Source: an uncultured Thermanaerothrix sp. (GTDB lineage Bacteria > Chloroflexota > Anaerolineae > Anaerolineales > Anaerolineaceae). From it: 64,000 nt of DNA. The position numbers and the translations under genes were made by a program. Positions 17,622 through 27,303 of this stretch are shown one piece after another. Below the pieces are notes generated by a model, which saw nothing but the letters and a program-made list of their open reading frames with translations, did no database searches and was not told where the DNA came from. The stretch lies in assembly GCF_938028735.1 (NCBI RefSeq), contig NZ_CALIMF010000006.1:1-64000 (forward strand), in the 5' to 3' direction. Position 1 is the first letter of the stretch. Every line of letters starts with the position of its first letter.

Positions 17622-19039
17622 ACCGTCTGCGCTATCACCTTCTTCTACTAGGTCTTCTGCCGCTGCTACTCATCATGCCCATGGTTATTCTGACCAGTGG
17701 TACCCTGGTGCATTCTCAGCTCATCCTTAACAACCTCTTAAGCGATTACTCCCGCCAAGCCCTTCTTGTTTCCGAACTTCTGGCCAACCGCCCCGAAATT
17801 TGGCAGAATCGCCGCCTCGCGCAGGACTTTCTCGCGCGTATTGCCGATATCATTCCCACTCGCCTACAACTCTTTGATGCCCAAGGCTACTTGGTAGCCT
17901 CTTCAGACCCGGGGGATGCTCTGCTCATTGGCACCCGGTTTGAATTTCCCAGCCAGAATACAGCATTTACCGCAGGTAATATTGTCCTTGTCCAGGTAAG
18001 GAATGATGAGGGGCTTCTTGCTCCCATCTTGGACGGCTCAAACGACCTCCGAGGATTTGTCTTTCTCAACACCCCCTTTGTCGAAATTACCCGCCGAACC
18101 GCGGCACTACACTGGATTCTGCTTGCTACAGGTGGAGGGGGCTTGGTGTTAGGCACTCTCCTCGCCTTGAAATTGGCTCGAAATCTCGAACACCCGCTCC
18201 AACGACTAAGTCGCACCGCTTACGAACTTGCGCTTGGTACCGCGCCTCCCCGGCCACTGCCGGAGGAGGGTCCTCGGGAATTGCAATTGTTGGCCCAGGC
18301 TTTCAATGCCTTCCTTGAACGCCTGCAAACTCTGGAAAAGGCCCGTAAACGTCTCCTAGCAAACCTAGTTCACGAACTAGGGACTCCCCTGGGAGCACTC
18401 CTTTCAGCTGTGCAGGCACTTCTCTCTGGAGCAGCAGAGGAAACCGAGTTGCGCAATGAACTTCTGCGCGGTATGGAGCAGGAGCTCCAGCGCTTAAAGC
18501 GGCTCACCGAGGAACTTGCCCACCTGCACGATCAGGCTTTTGGAGTATTCGAACTTCGCTATCAGAGCATCAACACCTCTGAATGGCTAGCAACTTTCCT
18601 GGCCACGTGGGCTCATGCTGCCCGAGAAAAACACCAACAATGGATTGTGGACCTTGCGCCGACACTGGTCAACCTTGAAGCAGATCCGGATCGCCTCGCC
18701 CAGGCTCTAGGTAACCTAATCAGCAATGCCATCCGTTATACCCCTGCAGGGGGAAGCATTCGGATTCGGGCCTTTACCAGCGCAACCGAATTTCACTTCA
18801 TTGTGTGTGATAGTGGCCCAGGGATTCCACGCGAAGAACTAACGCGCATTTTTGAGCCGTTTGAACGAGGCAGCGCTGCGCAGCGTTTCCCCCAAGGAAT
18901 GGGGCTGGGGCTGACCATTGCCCGCGATCTGCTTTATGCTCATCAGGGACATATTGAAGTTGAAAGCACCCCTGGGCAAGGATGCTGTTTCCATGTATCT
19001 TTACCCTTGAACAAGCCAAACACGAATACCGCCCCCTGA
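17618..19039 (+). CDS. Membrane sensor histidine kinase
   Basis: The 473-residue kinase has a membrane helix at about 7-29, an extracytoplasmic sensing segment (about 30-163), a second membrane helix at about 164-186 and a HAMP region. Next come DHp with His252 in VHELGTPLG, N box LGNLISNAIRYTP, G1 DSGPGIP, F box FEPFERG and G2 GMGLGLTIA. The His is followed by Glu-Leu-Gly-Thr-Pro, close to the standard HExxxP. It is the partner of the overlapping OmpR-type regulator. The stimulus is not predictable; the sensor segment contains a VVA-type LFDAQGYLVASS strand pattern like extracellular PAS/Cache folds. Confidence 0.94.
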   Translation: MNRLRYHLLLLGLLPLLLIMPMVILTSGTLVHSQLILNNLLSDYSRQALLVSELLANRPEIWQNRRLAQDFLARIADIIPTRLQLFDAQGYLVASSDPGDALLIGTRFEFPSQNTAFTAGNIVLVQVRNDEGLLAPILDGSNDLRGFVFLNTPFVEITRRTAALHWILLATGGGGLVLGTLLALKLARNLEHPLQRLSRTAYELALGTAPPRPLPEEGPRELQLLAQAFNAFLERLQTLEKARKRLLANLVHELGTPLGALLSAVQALLSGAAEETELRNELLRGMEQELQRLKRLTEELAHLHDQAFGVFELRYQSINTSEWLATFLATWAHAAREKHQQWIVDLAPTLVNLEADPDRLAQALGNLISNAIRYTPAGGSIRIRAFTSATEFHFIVCDSGPGIPREELTRIFEPFERGSAAQRFPQGMGLGLTIARDLLYAHQGHIEVESTPGQGCCFHVSLPLNKPNTNTAP

Positions 19040-19077
19040 GTCCGCTTCCTACCCAATCTCACCATTATTCACACTTT

Positions 19078-19129
19078 CTTCACCGCCGCTTGATAAAAAC
19101 TTCATAAGGGAATCTTACCTTTGTTTTAT
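19078..19129 (+). promoter_or_regulatory. Candidate OmpR-type direct repeats and promoter
   Basis: Three heptamers of the form CTTCACC, CTTGATA and CTTCATA begin at 19078, 19089 and 19100, exactly 11 bp apart, the helical period used by OmpR/PhoB-family dimers. The third covers a weak -35 (TTCATA, 19101-19106), with TTTTAT at 19124-19129 after 17 bp as -10. This layout resembles activator boxes replacing a poor -35. The site lies between the kinase stop and the zinc-ribbon gene. Binding by the adjacent regulator is inference. Confidence 0.5.
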
Positions 19130-19186
19130 GCTTCATAGACGAATGATGAGAATCGTGACTACTTCCGTCTATCCAAGGAGGTATGA

Positions 19187-19588
19187 ATGAATAAAAAATC
19201 CGGTTGGTCAGTAGTTCTGTTCGTAGTCGGAAGCCTCTTAGGGGTAGTGTTACTCATTGGCCTGGTACTTCTCTTCATTAATCGCTGGGGGTTGGGATTT
19301 TACGGAATGCCTATGCGACCTTGGGGATTGCACCGGTGGGTCTATCCATCTTTCATGGGGTGGTTCGGTCCATTAGCGATGATTCTCATATTGCTTTTGC
19401 TGATCGTCTTCCTGGTTTTGGGTATGATCTGGCTGACACAGGGCGCATCACCAACTAACTCCACCCCGCCCACCTCCACCCCACCCCAATTACACTGTCC
19501 ACAGTGCAAGCGCCCTATCCGGGATGATTGGCAAATTTGCCCCTACTGTGGCGCGCAACTGCAACAACAAGCCTCTCTTAATCCCTGA
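19187..19588 (+). CDS. Small membrane protein with C-terminal zinc ribbon
   Basis: The 133-residue protein has two membrane helices (about 9-31 and 61-84) separated by a Trp/Pro/Gly-rich stretch, then a Thr/Pro linker and a zinc-ribbon with Cys104, Cys107, Cys118 and Cys121 (CPQC and CPYC). A perfect AAGGAGG precedes ATG 19187. It resembles short SHOCT/zinc-ribbon 'PLDc_N'-like membrane proteins, but I do not recognise a named family. It lies 147 bases after the kinase gene, behind candidate regulator repeats, so it may be a target or accessory of that two-component system. Confidence 0.75.
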   Translation: MNKKSGWSVVLFVVGSLLGVVLLIGLVLLFINRWGLGFYGMPMRPWGLHRWVYPSFMGWFGPLAMILILLLLIVFLVLGMIWLTQGASPTNSTPPTSTPPQLHCPQCKRPIRDDWQICPYCGAQLQQQASLNP

Positions 19589-19618
19589 GTCCCTACTTTC
19601 CCTAACTGGCAGGAACTC

Positions 19619-20098
19619 TCACCCTGCTGATCGCCTTGATCTTTTCGAGCGGGTACTGTGCACGGCACCCGCTCGGTTTTGAAGGCTCTTTCTTGAGGAA
19701 CGTAAACTTCGATTGAGTTGAGTGGAAAACATCTCAATCTTGAAGGGAGGCAAACCCCATGCTACACGGGCCCGATTACACCGCTCCAAGGCCTCCAGCG
19801 TTACCATCACTCGACCGCTTTTCCATTGAATTCCAAATTCTCGGCAAGGTGAAGGGCGACGTTCGTAGATCCGACAGCGTACTGCATGTCCCACTTCCCC
19901 TTCTAAGGCAACACAGCGCGGAGGAATGCGCTCCGTCCCACGCATGAGGTGATAGAATGGTGGCTCGGGGACAGTCAACTCGGCAGGGACATACCCACCT
20001 GGCGCCTTATCTGTCTCACCCCAATAAAACGAGACCCGAAAGTAAGCACAACAGGCACCGCAGGTTCGGCAAGGATTGGCGGTATCCCTTGCCCACAT
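19619..20098 (-). CDS. YkgJ-family cysteine-cluster protein
   Basis: The 159-residue protein has an N-terminal cluster Cys10, Cys13, Cys16, Cys17 (CRTCGACC), then Cys62, Cys75, Cys85 and Cys107. This is the pattern of the YkgJ/UPF0153 family, thought to bind zinc or iron-sulfur. The partner CRIYERRPSPCREF is typical. The C-terminal 30 residues are basic, Ser/Arg-rich and overlap the terminator of the facing gene, so they are probably a poorly conserved tail. AAGGTGGGG precedes ATG 20098. The function of the family is unsettled. Confidence 0.82.
   Translation of the reverse strand: MWARDTANPCRTCGACCAYFRVSFYWGETDKAPGGYVPAELTVPEPPFYHLMRGTERIPPRCVALEGEVGHAVRCRIYERRPSPCREFGIQWKSGRVMVTLEALERCNRARVAWGLPPFKIEMFSTQLNRSLRSSRKSLQNRAGAVHSTRSKRSRRSAG
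19646..19680 (+). terminator. Terminator after the zinc-ribbon gene
   Basis: A 9-bp stem CGAGCGGGT (19646-19654) pairs with ACCCGCTCG (19667-19675), with a 12-base loop and a following GTTTT. It acts in the + direction. It lies inside the 3' end of the facing YkgJ-like gene. Confidence 0.7.
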
Positions 20099-20186
20099 AC
20101 CCCACCTTTTACGTGTAAGGATGAGTTTAGGTTTACCAAATTAGTATCTCATTTCCCCAACTTTGCCAAGGATTAAGAAATTACAC

Positions 20187-21278
20187 TCAATCCTGCTCAC
20201 GATGCTTCATAACCAACGCCACTGCACCGGCTCGACTACGCACTCCTAACTTGGCAAAGATGGATTTCAAATGACGTTTTACCGTATTTAACGAAATCAC
20301 CAGTTTTTCCGCAATCTGTGCGTTCGAGTACCCCTCTACCAGGAGTTCCAGGATTTGGCGTTCCCGGTCAGTAAGCACTCCCCAAGGAGATTCGGCACTG
20401 CGTCGTGATCGAATCTCTGCCAACACCCTTAACAACATCGCCCGCTCGAAGGTTGGCTTTTCTAAGAAAGTGTGTATGCGTCCCTCTGCGTAGAGTCGCT
20501 CAATCAGCCGGGGGGATGAAAGGCCACTAACAACAATCGTTGGAATCCCTCGTGCATGAATGTGATCCAACAGACGAATTCCACTCAACTTCTCATCTTC
20601 TTCCAATATCTCCCCGCCCCTCCTCTCATCTTTCCCCTCCACCAGCGAGAGATCCACCACGGCAACATCAAAATGATAACGATGCAAACGGCTAAGAGCC
20701 TCACCCAGCCCACCGCAGATTTGTACACGAAACCCTGCTTCGCTCAGAAGCTCGCCCAATAAGACGCGCCACCCTGCATCATCATCCACCACTAAAGCAC
20801 TTTCCCTTTTCTCTTCCTTCTCTTCTGAAAGCGGCTCAGGAATCCTTGTCCGCTCTTCCTTTGACGATATAGCAACCGGTGCACTAGCAAGAATTTCCCT
20901 CACCAGAGCACGAAAGTGGGCACGCGTGAAGGTCTCCTTACGCAAACAGGTTAGCGCTCCGTACTCGCGCAATGCCGCAACAGCAATTTCCACTGTGGCA
21001 TAACCGGTCAACAAAATGGAAGGACAAAAAGGCGCTTGGCGGCGGATAGCCGCCAATACTTCCAGGCCTTTGCGATTAGGCTGATATGCCTCGCTTAGAG
21101 ATAAATCTACCACTGCCAGGCGATAGATATGGAAGTGCATCAACTGCTGGGCTTCAACCAACGACTCAGCAAAATCCGTTTCTACCCCTTCGTCGGCCAA
21201 GGCTTCCGCAATAATTGAGCGCCACGCCGGGTCATCCTCAACAATCAATGCACGTCCCAATCGTTCACACACTTTCAT
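20187..21278 (-). CDS. Double-receiver response regulator with LuxR-type HTH
   Basis: A protein of 363 residues from ATG 21278, preferred to ATG 21305 because AGGGGG lies before it. It has two receiver domains in tandem: the first begins ALIVEDD with acceptor Asp in VVDLSL and Lys in LRKET; the second begins ALVVDDD with VVDLSL and Lys in LEKPT, and holds an acidic insertion (about KDERRGGEILEEDEK). The C-terminal LuxR/NarL helix-turn-helix (LTDRERQILELLVEGYSNAQIAEKL, then a TVKRHL helix) would bind DNA. It overlaps the GAF kinase gene by 14 bases, so the two are a cognate pair. Two full receivers before one HTH is unusual. Confidence 0.92.
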   Translation of the reverse strand: MKVCERLGRALIVEDDPAWRSIIAEALADEGVETDFAESLVEAQQLMHFHIYRLAVVDLSLSEAYQPNRKGLEVLAAIRRQAPFCPSILLTGYATVEIAVAALREYGALTCLRKETFTRAHFRALVREILASAPVAISSKEERTRIPEPLSEEKEEKRESALVVDDDAGWRVLLGELLSEAGFRVQICGGLGEALSRLHRYHFDVAVVDLSLVEGKDERRGGEILEEDEKLSGIRLLDHIHARGIPTIVVSGLSSPRLIERLYAEGRIHTFLEKPTFERAMLLRVLAEIRSRRSAESPWGVLTDRERQILELLVEGYSNAQIAEKLVISLNTVKRHLKSIFAKLGVRSRAGAVALVMKHREQD

Positions 21279-23520
21279 TATTACCCCCTTTACTTTCAGG
21301 CGCAACCGGCAATCGCAGATAGAAACTAGTTCCCCGGGCAGGATGACTTCTTACTTTCACTGACCCACCCAATCGTGTCATCAAGGTTTTAACCCACCAC
21401 AGGCCAAACCCAATGTGACTGGGTTTACGACTGGAAAAGTGTAACTCAAAGAGGCGGTCCTGAATATCTGATGGAATGCCCGGCCCATTATCGCTAACCT
21501 TGACTTCAACCCAATCTCCCTCAGCCCGACCTGCAATTTCAATCTTTCCTTGTCCCTCCAGAACCTCACAGGCGTTCTCAATCAGGTTCTGGAACACCAG
21601 GCGTAAGTTAGGTTCACTGGCAATGACCCAGGGCAATTGTTCGAGGTTAACCAAGGTGACCTCAATACCTTCTGGGATCGAAGTAGAACGCAAGGCACCT
21701 TGGACACACGCCAAAATAGAGACTGGGCTGGGCTGAATCGGATGTAACAGGATCAAACTCTCCTGCAAAGCATTTAATGCATTGCGAGTAGTTTCTTTGA
21801 TTTCCTCCAGATTACGGGCAAGATAAACATCTTCTTCGAGAGTCGCACGGCTTTTCTCCTGAAGAGTCTCGATCTTGACCGGGATCACCCCCAATTTGTT
21901 GTTCATCTGGTGCAATAGGTTAGCCGCCACATCCCCCAGAGCCGCAAATGTTTCGCTGAGCATTTGCCGTTCGTGGGCCGCTCGGATGGCTGCCTGACGT
22001 TCGGCGCTTTCTATGGCCAGGACAGCATAACGGGCCAGGATGGTAAGTACTTTTTTGTCCCAATCTGATTCGATGAAATGTCCCGGGTCGCGCTGGGTGC
22101 TGTACACAGCAAAAGCCCCGAGGGCCCTGGCAGCCTCACGTCGCCCCACCAGCGGCATGACCAGCGCACGCTGCCAACCTTGTTGACGGGCCAATTCTGG
22201 GCGAAAGAACCAGGCCTCTTCGGGCAGATTGGTGGAGATAACCACTTCTCGATGTAACACAGCGCGCCCTATTAGGGAGTTGTTTAGGGGAAGCACCTCG
22301 GCATGCTGATGCCCCTCCAACGCAGCCACCAGGCGCAGATCATCCCCCTCCAGCAACCAAATCGCCGCGGTCGCCGCATTGAGGAGATGGCAGGCCTTTG
22401 CCACCAGATGGTGCAAAACTATTTGGCATGGTTCGGTCAGTAGTTTCTCGGTTAATTCCTGCAAGGCATCGAGCAGTCTAACTTCCTGAATGGCAATAAC
22501 GGCCTGATTGGCCAGTGCCTGCACCAAGTGACTATCCTCCTCAGAGAACGCTCCTGGAATCGGGCTTTCAAGATTCAACACCCCTTCCACCCGACCACTA
22601 GCACTGATCAACGGCACCGCTAGTTCGGAGCGAATTTCAAGGCCCGGATCAAGGGGAGAATACATTTTCGCCCACGGCTCCTCCCGAACGTCCGGAATGC
22701 ACAGAGGTTGGCGGTGCAAAGCCACCCATCCCGTAACGCTCCCTGTATCAACAGGTAATTTCTCGGCTTTTTGACCGTGAATGGATTTTCCAATCACCAC
22801 ACTGGGTAACAAGTAGTCTCCACTGGCATCCACCAGCCGAAAACTTCCGTACTCGGCGTTGGTCACCTCAAGCGCCATCCTCAAGATAGTATCCAAGGTA
22901 TCCTCAAGGCGTGGGCGCGAGGAAATCAGCATCCCCGCTCGCCGCAACCGCACCAATTCTTCGTCACGACGCCAAATTGCCTCCCGTGCGCGCTCAACCT
23001 GGCGTGCATGATAGACAGCCATTGCTGCCTGATTGGTGAAGTTTTCAAGGGCAAAGATTTCCATGGGGGTAAATGAGCGGGGTTCATACAAGTAGACATA
23101 AAGCACGCCTACCACACGGCGAGCGACAATGAGCGGAAACGCTGCCGCCGTTGTAGCACCCTCGCGTTGGCGATGTACGGGGAGATTCAGATCAGGCTCC
23201 TCCTCTAATAACACCCGACGTTGACGATTAACCGCACGCCACCCCAACCCTTGAGGACGCGGAAGGTCCTGGTTGGGATCACTAATCATTAGCCGTTCTC
23301 CGGCAGCCGCTCGTGAAGCGGGGAGGAACGATTCACGCGTGGCATCGTAAAGAAACAACACCGCACAACTGCCCGGCACAATGCATACTACGCTGTTAAC
23401 TACCAGGTTCAACAGCCCTTCCAACGTGATTGAATCACTCAGCCCCAGATGATTAACCAGGGTCGAAGATTGATTCAAGGTATTGAGAATACGATTAATC
23501 TCGCTCTCCGCAGGTACCAT
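21265..23520 (-). CDS. Cytoplasmic GAF-domain histidine kinase
   Basis: A protein of 751 residues from ATG 23520 (TTG 23550 possible). No membrane helix is visible. It has three GAF-type domains in a row (roughly 35-175, 195-345 and 355-500), each with the alternating pattern and FTNQAAMAVYHA or ALANQAVIAIQ-like closing helices. A DHp-like helix with His in LLHQMNNKLG follows, then HATPase_c (NLIENACEVL, DNGPGIP, GFGLWWVKTL). The H box is not the common HExxxP type. It probably senses an internal small molecule, redox state or gas and signals to the overlapping double-receiver regulator. Confidence 0.9.
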   Translation of the reverse strand: MVPAESEINRILNTLNQSSTLVNHLGLSDSITLEGLLNLVVNSVVCIVPGSCAVLFLYDATRESFLPASRAAAGERLMISDPNQDLPRPQGLGWRAVNRQRRVLLEEEPDLNLPVHRQREGATTAAAFPLIVARRVVGVLYVYLYEPRSFTPMEIFALENFTNQAAMAVYHARQVERAREAIWRRDEELVRLRRAGMLISSRPRLEDTLDTILRMALEVTNAEYGSFRLVDASGDYLLPSVVIGKSIHGQKAEKLPVDTGSVTGWVALHRQPLCIPDVREEPWAKMYSPLDPGLEIRSELAVPLISASGRVEGVLNLESPIPGAFSEEDSHLVQALANQAVIAIQEVRLLDALQELTEKLLTEPCQIVLHHLVAKACHLLNAATAAIWLLEGDDLRLVAALEGHQHAEVLPLNNSLIGRAVLHREVVISTNLPEEAWFFRPELARQQGWQRALVMPLVGRREAARALGAFAVYSTQRDPGHFIESDWDKKVLTILARYAVLAIESAERQAAIRAAHERQMLSETFAALGDVAANLLHQMNNKLGVIPVKIETLQEKSRATLEEDVYLARNLEEIKETTRNALNALQESLILLHPIQPSPVSILACVQGALRSTSIPEGIEVTLVNLEQLPWVIASEPNLRLVFQNLIENACEVLEGQGKIEIAGRAEGDWVEVKVSDNGPGIPSDIQDRLFELHFSSRKPSHIGFGLWWVKTLMTRLGGSVKVRSHPARGTSFYLRLPVAPESKGGNNESV

Positions 23521-23571
23521 AAAAAGGTTTATAAAAACTTGTCCGTACAAACGTAGATAGTTGAAGATAAT

Positions 23572-23599
23572 ATTATATGCAAGATTTAGGGGACGTAAA
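23572..23599 (-). promoter_or_regulatory. Promoter of the GAF kinase-regulator operon
   Basis: On the minus strand TTTACG (23594-23599) and TATAAT (23572-23577) are 16 bp apart, placing a start near 23565 and giving a 40-50 base leader before the kinase ATG. It separates this pair from gdhA, whose stop is 73 bases upstream of the -35. Confidence 0.6.
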
Positions 23600-23671
23600 G
23601 AGCAACGGAGTGCCTGCTTTCAGGACACCCCGCGCTCAAAGGACCAACACCTCAGGAGAAAAAGATGCTTT

Positions 23672-25117
<1,446 letters not shown>

Positions 25118-25216
25118 CTAGCCGCTTTTCCCCACGCTGCCTATTACCCGAAAGGGTCAATTTTCAACATCTGGCCCACAAGAAAGACCATTTCCCCCTA
25201 CCCAAAGAATATAAAA

Positions 25217-26119
25217 CTATGCCGTCATCTCAAACAAGGGAGGTAATTGCGCAAGTGCTTCGCCCATACGTACACCCGGCCAGGTGATCAAGGAGCCCTC
25301 AACGTAATAAATCCGACCATTTTGAGCTGCAGATGTTTCAGCAAAAATCTCCGCCAGGCGTTGGCAATCCTCAAGCCGATAGGGATAGGGTTCGCTGGGG
25401 ACCAGGATGATCTCAGGGTCAGCACGCAACACCTCTTCTAAACTCACCCGAGGGTATCGAACATCACGTTCGCCCGGGGGTTCACCCAAGGTCTCGCCCA
25501 ACTCGGCCTCCAAAGGATAGCGGCGTTCACGACCCGCAAAAACGTTTTCTCCCCCGGCAATTCGCAGAAGATCGCTGGAGTACGTCTCGCGGTTGAAGGT
25601 CATCCACCAGCGCCCATATCGCGGATGCTCTTCCTCCCAAATTGGGCAAAAATAACGAACCTTGGGGCGTTCATCATCCGCCAGTTCGGCAATCTCAACA
25701 CTTCTTTCTAAAACGCGTAGCGCCTGAAAGGCATGATCACGGGCAAACAGATGCATAAGTTTCCACAAATCAGCCAATGCTTCACGTACGGTTTTTGGAA
25801 ACGTAACCCACACCCGCTGTTCAGCCTTGACCAATGCCCAGATAACCTCAGGAGTGTTTTCTTCCTGACTGGCGATAATAAGATCGGGTTGTAGAGCAAT
25901 GACCTCTGCCACACGCACATTTTTGGTTCCACCAACTCGTGGGTAGGCATCTAATAAGCCTTCGGGATAGATACAGTAATCCGTAACACCAACCAGCACG
26001 TCCCCCAATCCCAGCCTCACAATGGATTCGGTTATTGAGGGCACAAGAGATACTACTCGCCGAGGCGGGACATCAAACACTGGTGGAGTGCGCAGGCTGG
26101 CCAAATCCTTGCCCCTCAT
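25217..26119 (-). CDS. Cobalamin/metal-chelate-binding protein (BtuF-like)
   Basis: A protein of 300 residues from ATG 26119, which overlaps the amidohydrolase stop as ATGA; a longer start at 26152 would overlap by more. The fold is the helical-backbone metal receptor type: RRVVSLVPSITESIVRLGLGDVLVGVTDYC at the N terminus, PDLIIASQEENTPEVI, and DPEIILVPSEPYPYRL near the C terminus. There is no signal peptide or lipobox, and no permease or ATPase beside it, so it may not be a transport receptor. Cytoplasmic 'cobalamin-binding protein' annotations of this group are common. Its link to the corrinoid genes elsewhere in the window is only suggestive. Confidence 0.82.
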   Translation of the reverse strand: MRGKDLASLRTPPVFDVPPRRVVSLVPSITESIVRLGLGDVLVGVTDYCIYPEGLLDAYPRVGGTKNVRVAEVIALQPDLIIASQEENTPEVIWALVKAEQRVWVTFPKTVREALADLWKLMHLFARDHAFQALRVLERSVEIAELADDERPKVRYFCPIWEEEHPRYGRWWMTFNRETYSSDLLRIAGGENVFAGRERRYPLEAELGETLGEPPGERDVRYPRVSLEEVLRADPEIILVPSEPYPYRLEDCQRLAEIFAETSAAQNGRIYYVEGSLITWPGVRMGEALAQLPPLFEMTA

Positions 26120-27294
26120 CGTGCCCCCAACTTTGCCAGAGTCGCCGCGCACATCAATGCCACTCCATAAATCAAAGCCCGCTCATCAAAATCAAACCGC
26201 GGATGATGATGCCCATAGATAAGACCACGCTCGGGATTGGCACTGCCTATCATAAAGTAACATCCGGGCACTTGCGCCATCATAAGGGCCATATCTTCTG
26301 AGACCATAGTCCGATATGTGGTATCTACATTTACTTCGGGGATAAGGTCTTGGGCGACTTGAGCCACCCATTTTGCCATCGCCTCATCATTAATAACTGG
26401 CGGCGTTAGATCTGTGACCTTTATCTTCCCATCGCACTCCATCGCCTGAGCCAACTCTTGTGTAATTTGAGCCGTCCGCTTCAGAACTAGATCACGAACG
26501 GACGAGGCAAAGGTGCGCAATGTGCCGCGCAGTTGAACACTTTCGGGAATGACGTTATGGGCTTCGCCTCCATGTATTTGCGTGAGGCTGAGAACAGCCA
26601 CCTCCAGCGGGGGAACATTCCGCGAGATAATGGTCTGTAATGCCAGCACCAGCTGAGCGGCAGCAACGATGGGATCCCGCGTTTGATGAGGTAAAGCCCC
26701 GTGCCCTCCTTTACCACGTAGGGTGATCTCCACAATATCAGATCCGGCCATGAAGGGCCCGGGTACCGCCGCCACCCAACCTACCGGTTTTTCGTTCCAG
26801 AGATGCAGTGCCAGCGAGAAGTCAGGCCGCGGATTTTCAAGCACACCATCTTCAAGCATCGCCTGGGCTCCGCCTAATCCCTCCTCGGCGGGTTGAAAAA
26901 CAAACTTCACTCTCCCGTGCAGAGCTTCACGCTGCTGGGCCAAAATCCGGGCCACAGTGAGGCCAATCGCAGTGTGGCCATCATGACCGCAAGCATGCAT
27001 CACACCCGAATGAGTGGAAGCATATTCAGCTCCTGTTTCCTCCTGAATGGGCAGTGCATCCATGTCAAATCTTAGTAACGCTGTCGGGCCATCATGCATT
27101 CCGTCCAGAATTGCCACTACCCCCGTTTTGCCCACTCCTGTGGTGACTTCCAATCCCAGGTTTCGGAGTTCACGGGCTACAATCCCTGCGGTACGGTGCT
27201 CCTGAAAACCCAGTTCTGGGTGACGATGGAAATCACGACGCAATGATTGCGTATACCTAAAAAGAGCCTCGGCCTGTTCCAGTAAGAACTTCAT
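26116..27294 (-). CDS. M20-family amidohydrolase (N-acyl amino acid/hippurate-type)
   Basis: The 392-residue peptidase-family M20D enzyme has the metal and catalytic pattern RFDMDALP (80s), MHACGHDGHTA (Cys102, His104), PAEEGLGGA (Glu137/Glu138) and a late His in GHHHPRFDFDE. A dimerisation lid lies between about 180 and 300. The family removes acyl groups from amino acids or opens related amides. It stands 9 bases after a PIG-L deacetylase and overlaps the BtuF-like gene, forming a hydrolase sub-operon. The substrate is unknown. Confidence 0.93.
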   Translation of the reverse strand: MKFLLEQAEALFRYTQSLRRDFHRHPELGFQEHRTAGIVARELRNLGLEVTTGVGKTGVVAILDGMHDGPTALLRFDMDALPIQEETGAEYASTHSGVMHACGHDGHTAIGLTVARILAQQREALHGRVKFVFQPAEEGLGGAQAMLEDGVLENPRPDFSLALHLWNEKPVGWVAAVPGPFMAGSDIVEITLRGKGGHGALPHQTRDPIVAAAQLVLALQTIISRNVPPLEVAVLSLTQIHGGEAHNVIPESVQLRGTLRTFASSVRDLVLKRTAQITQELAQAMECDGKIKVTDLTPPVINDEAMAKWVAQVAQDLIPEVNVDTTYRTMVSEDMALMMAQVPGCYFMIGSANPERGLIYGHHHPRFDFDERALIYGVALMCAATLAKLGAR

Positions 27295-27303
27295 GGCAAC
27301 TCC

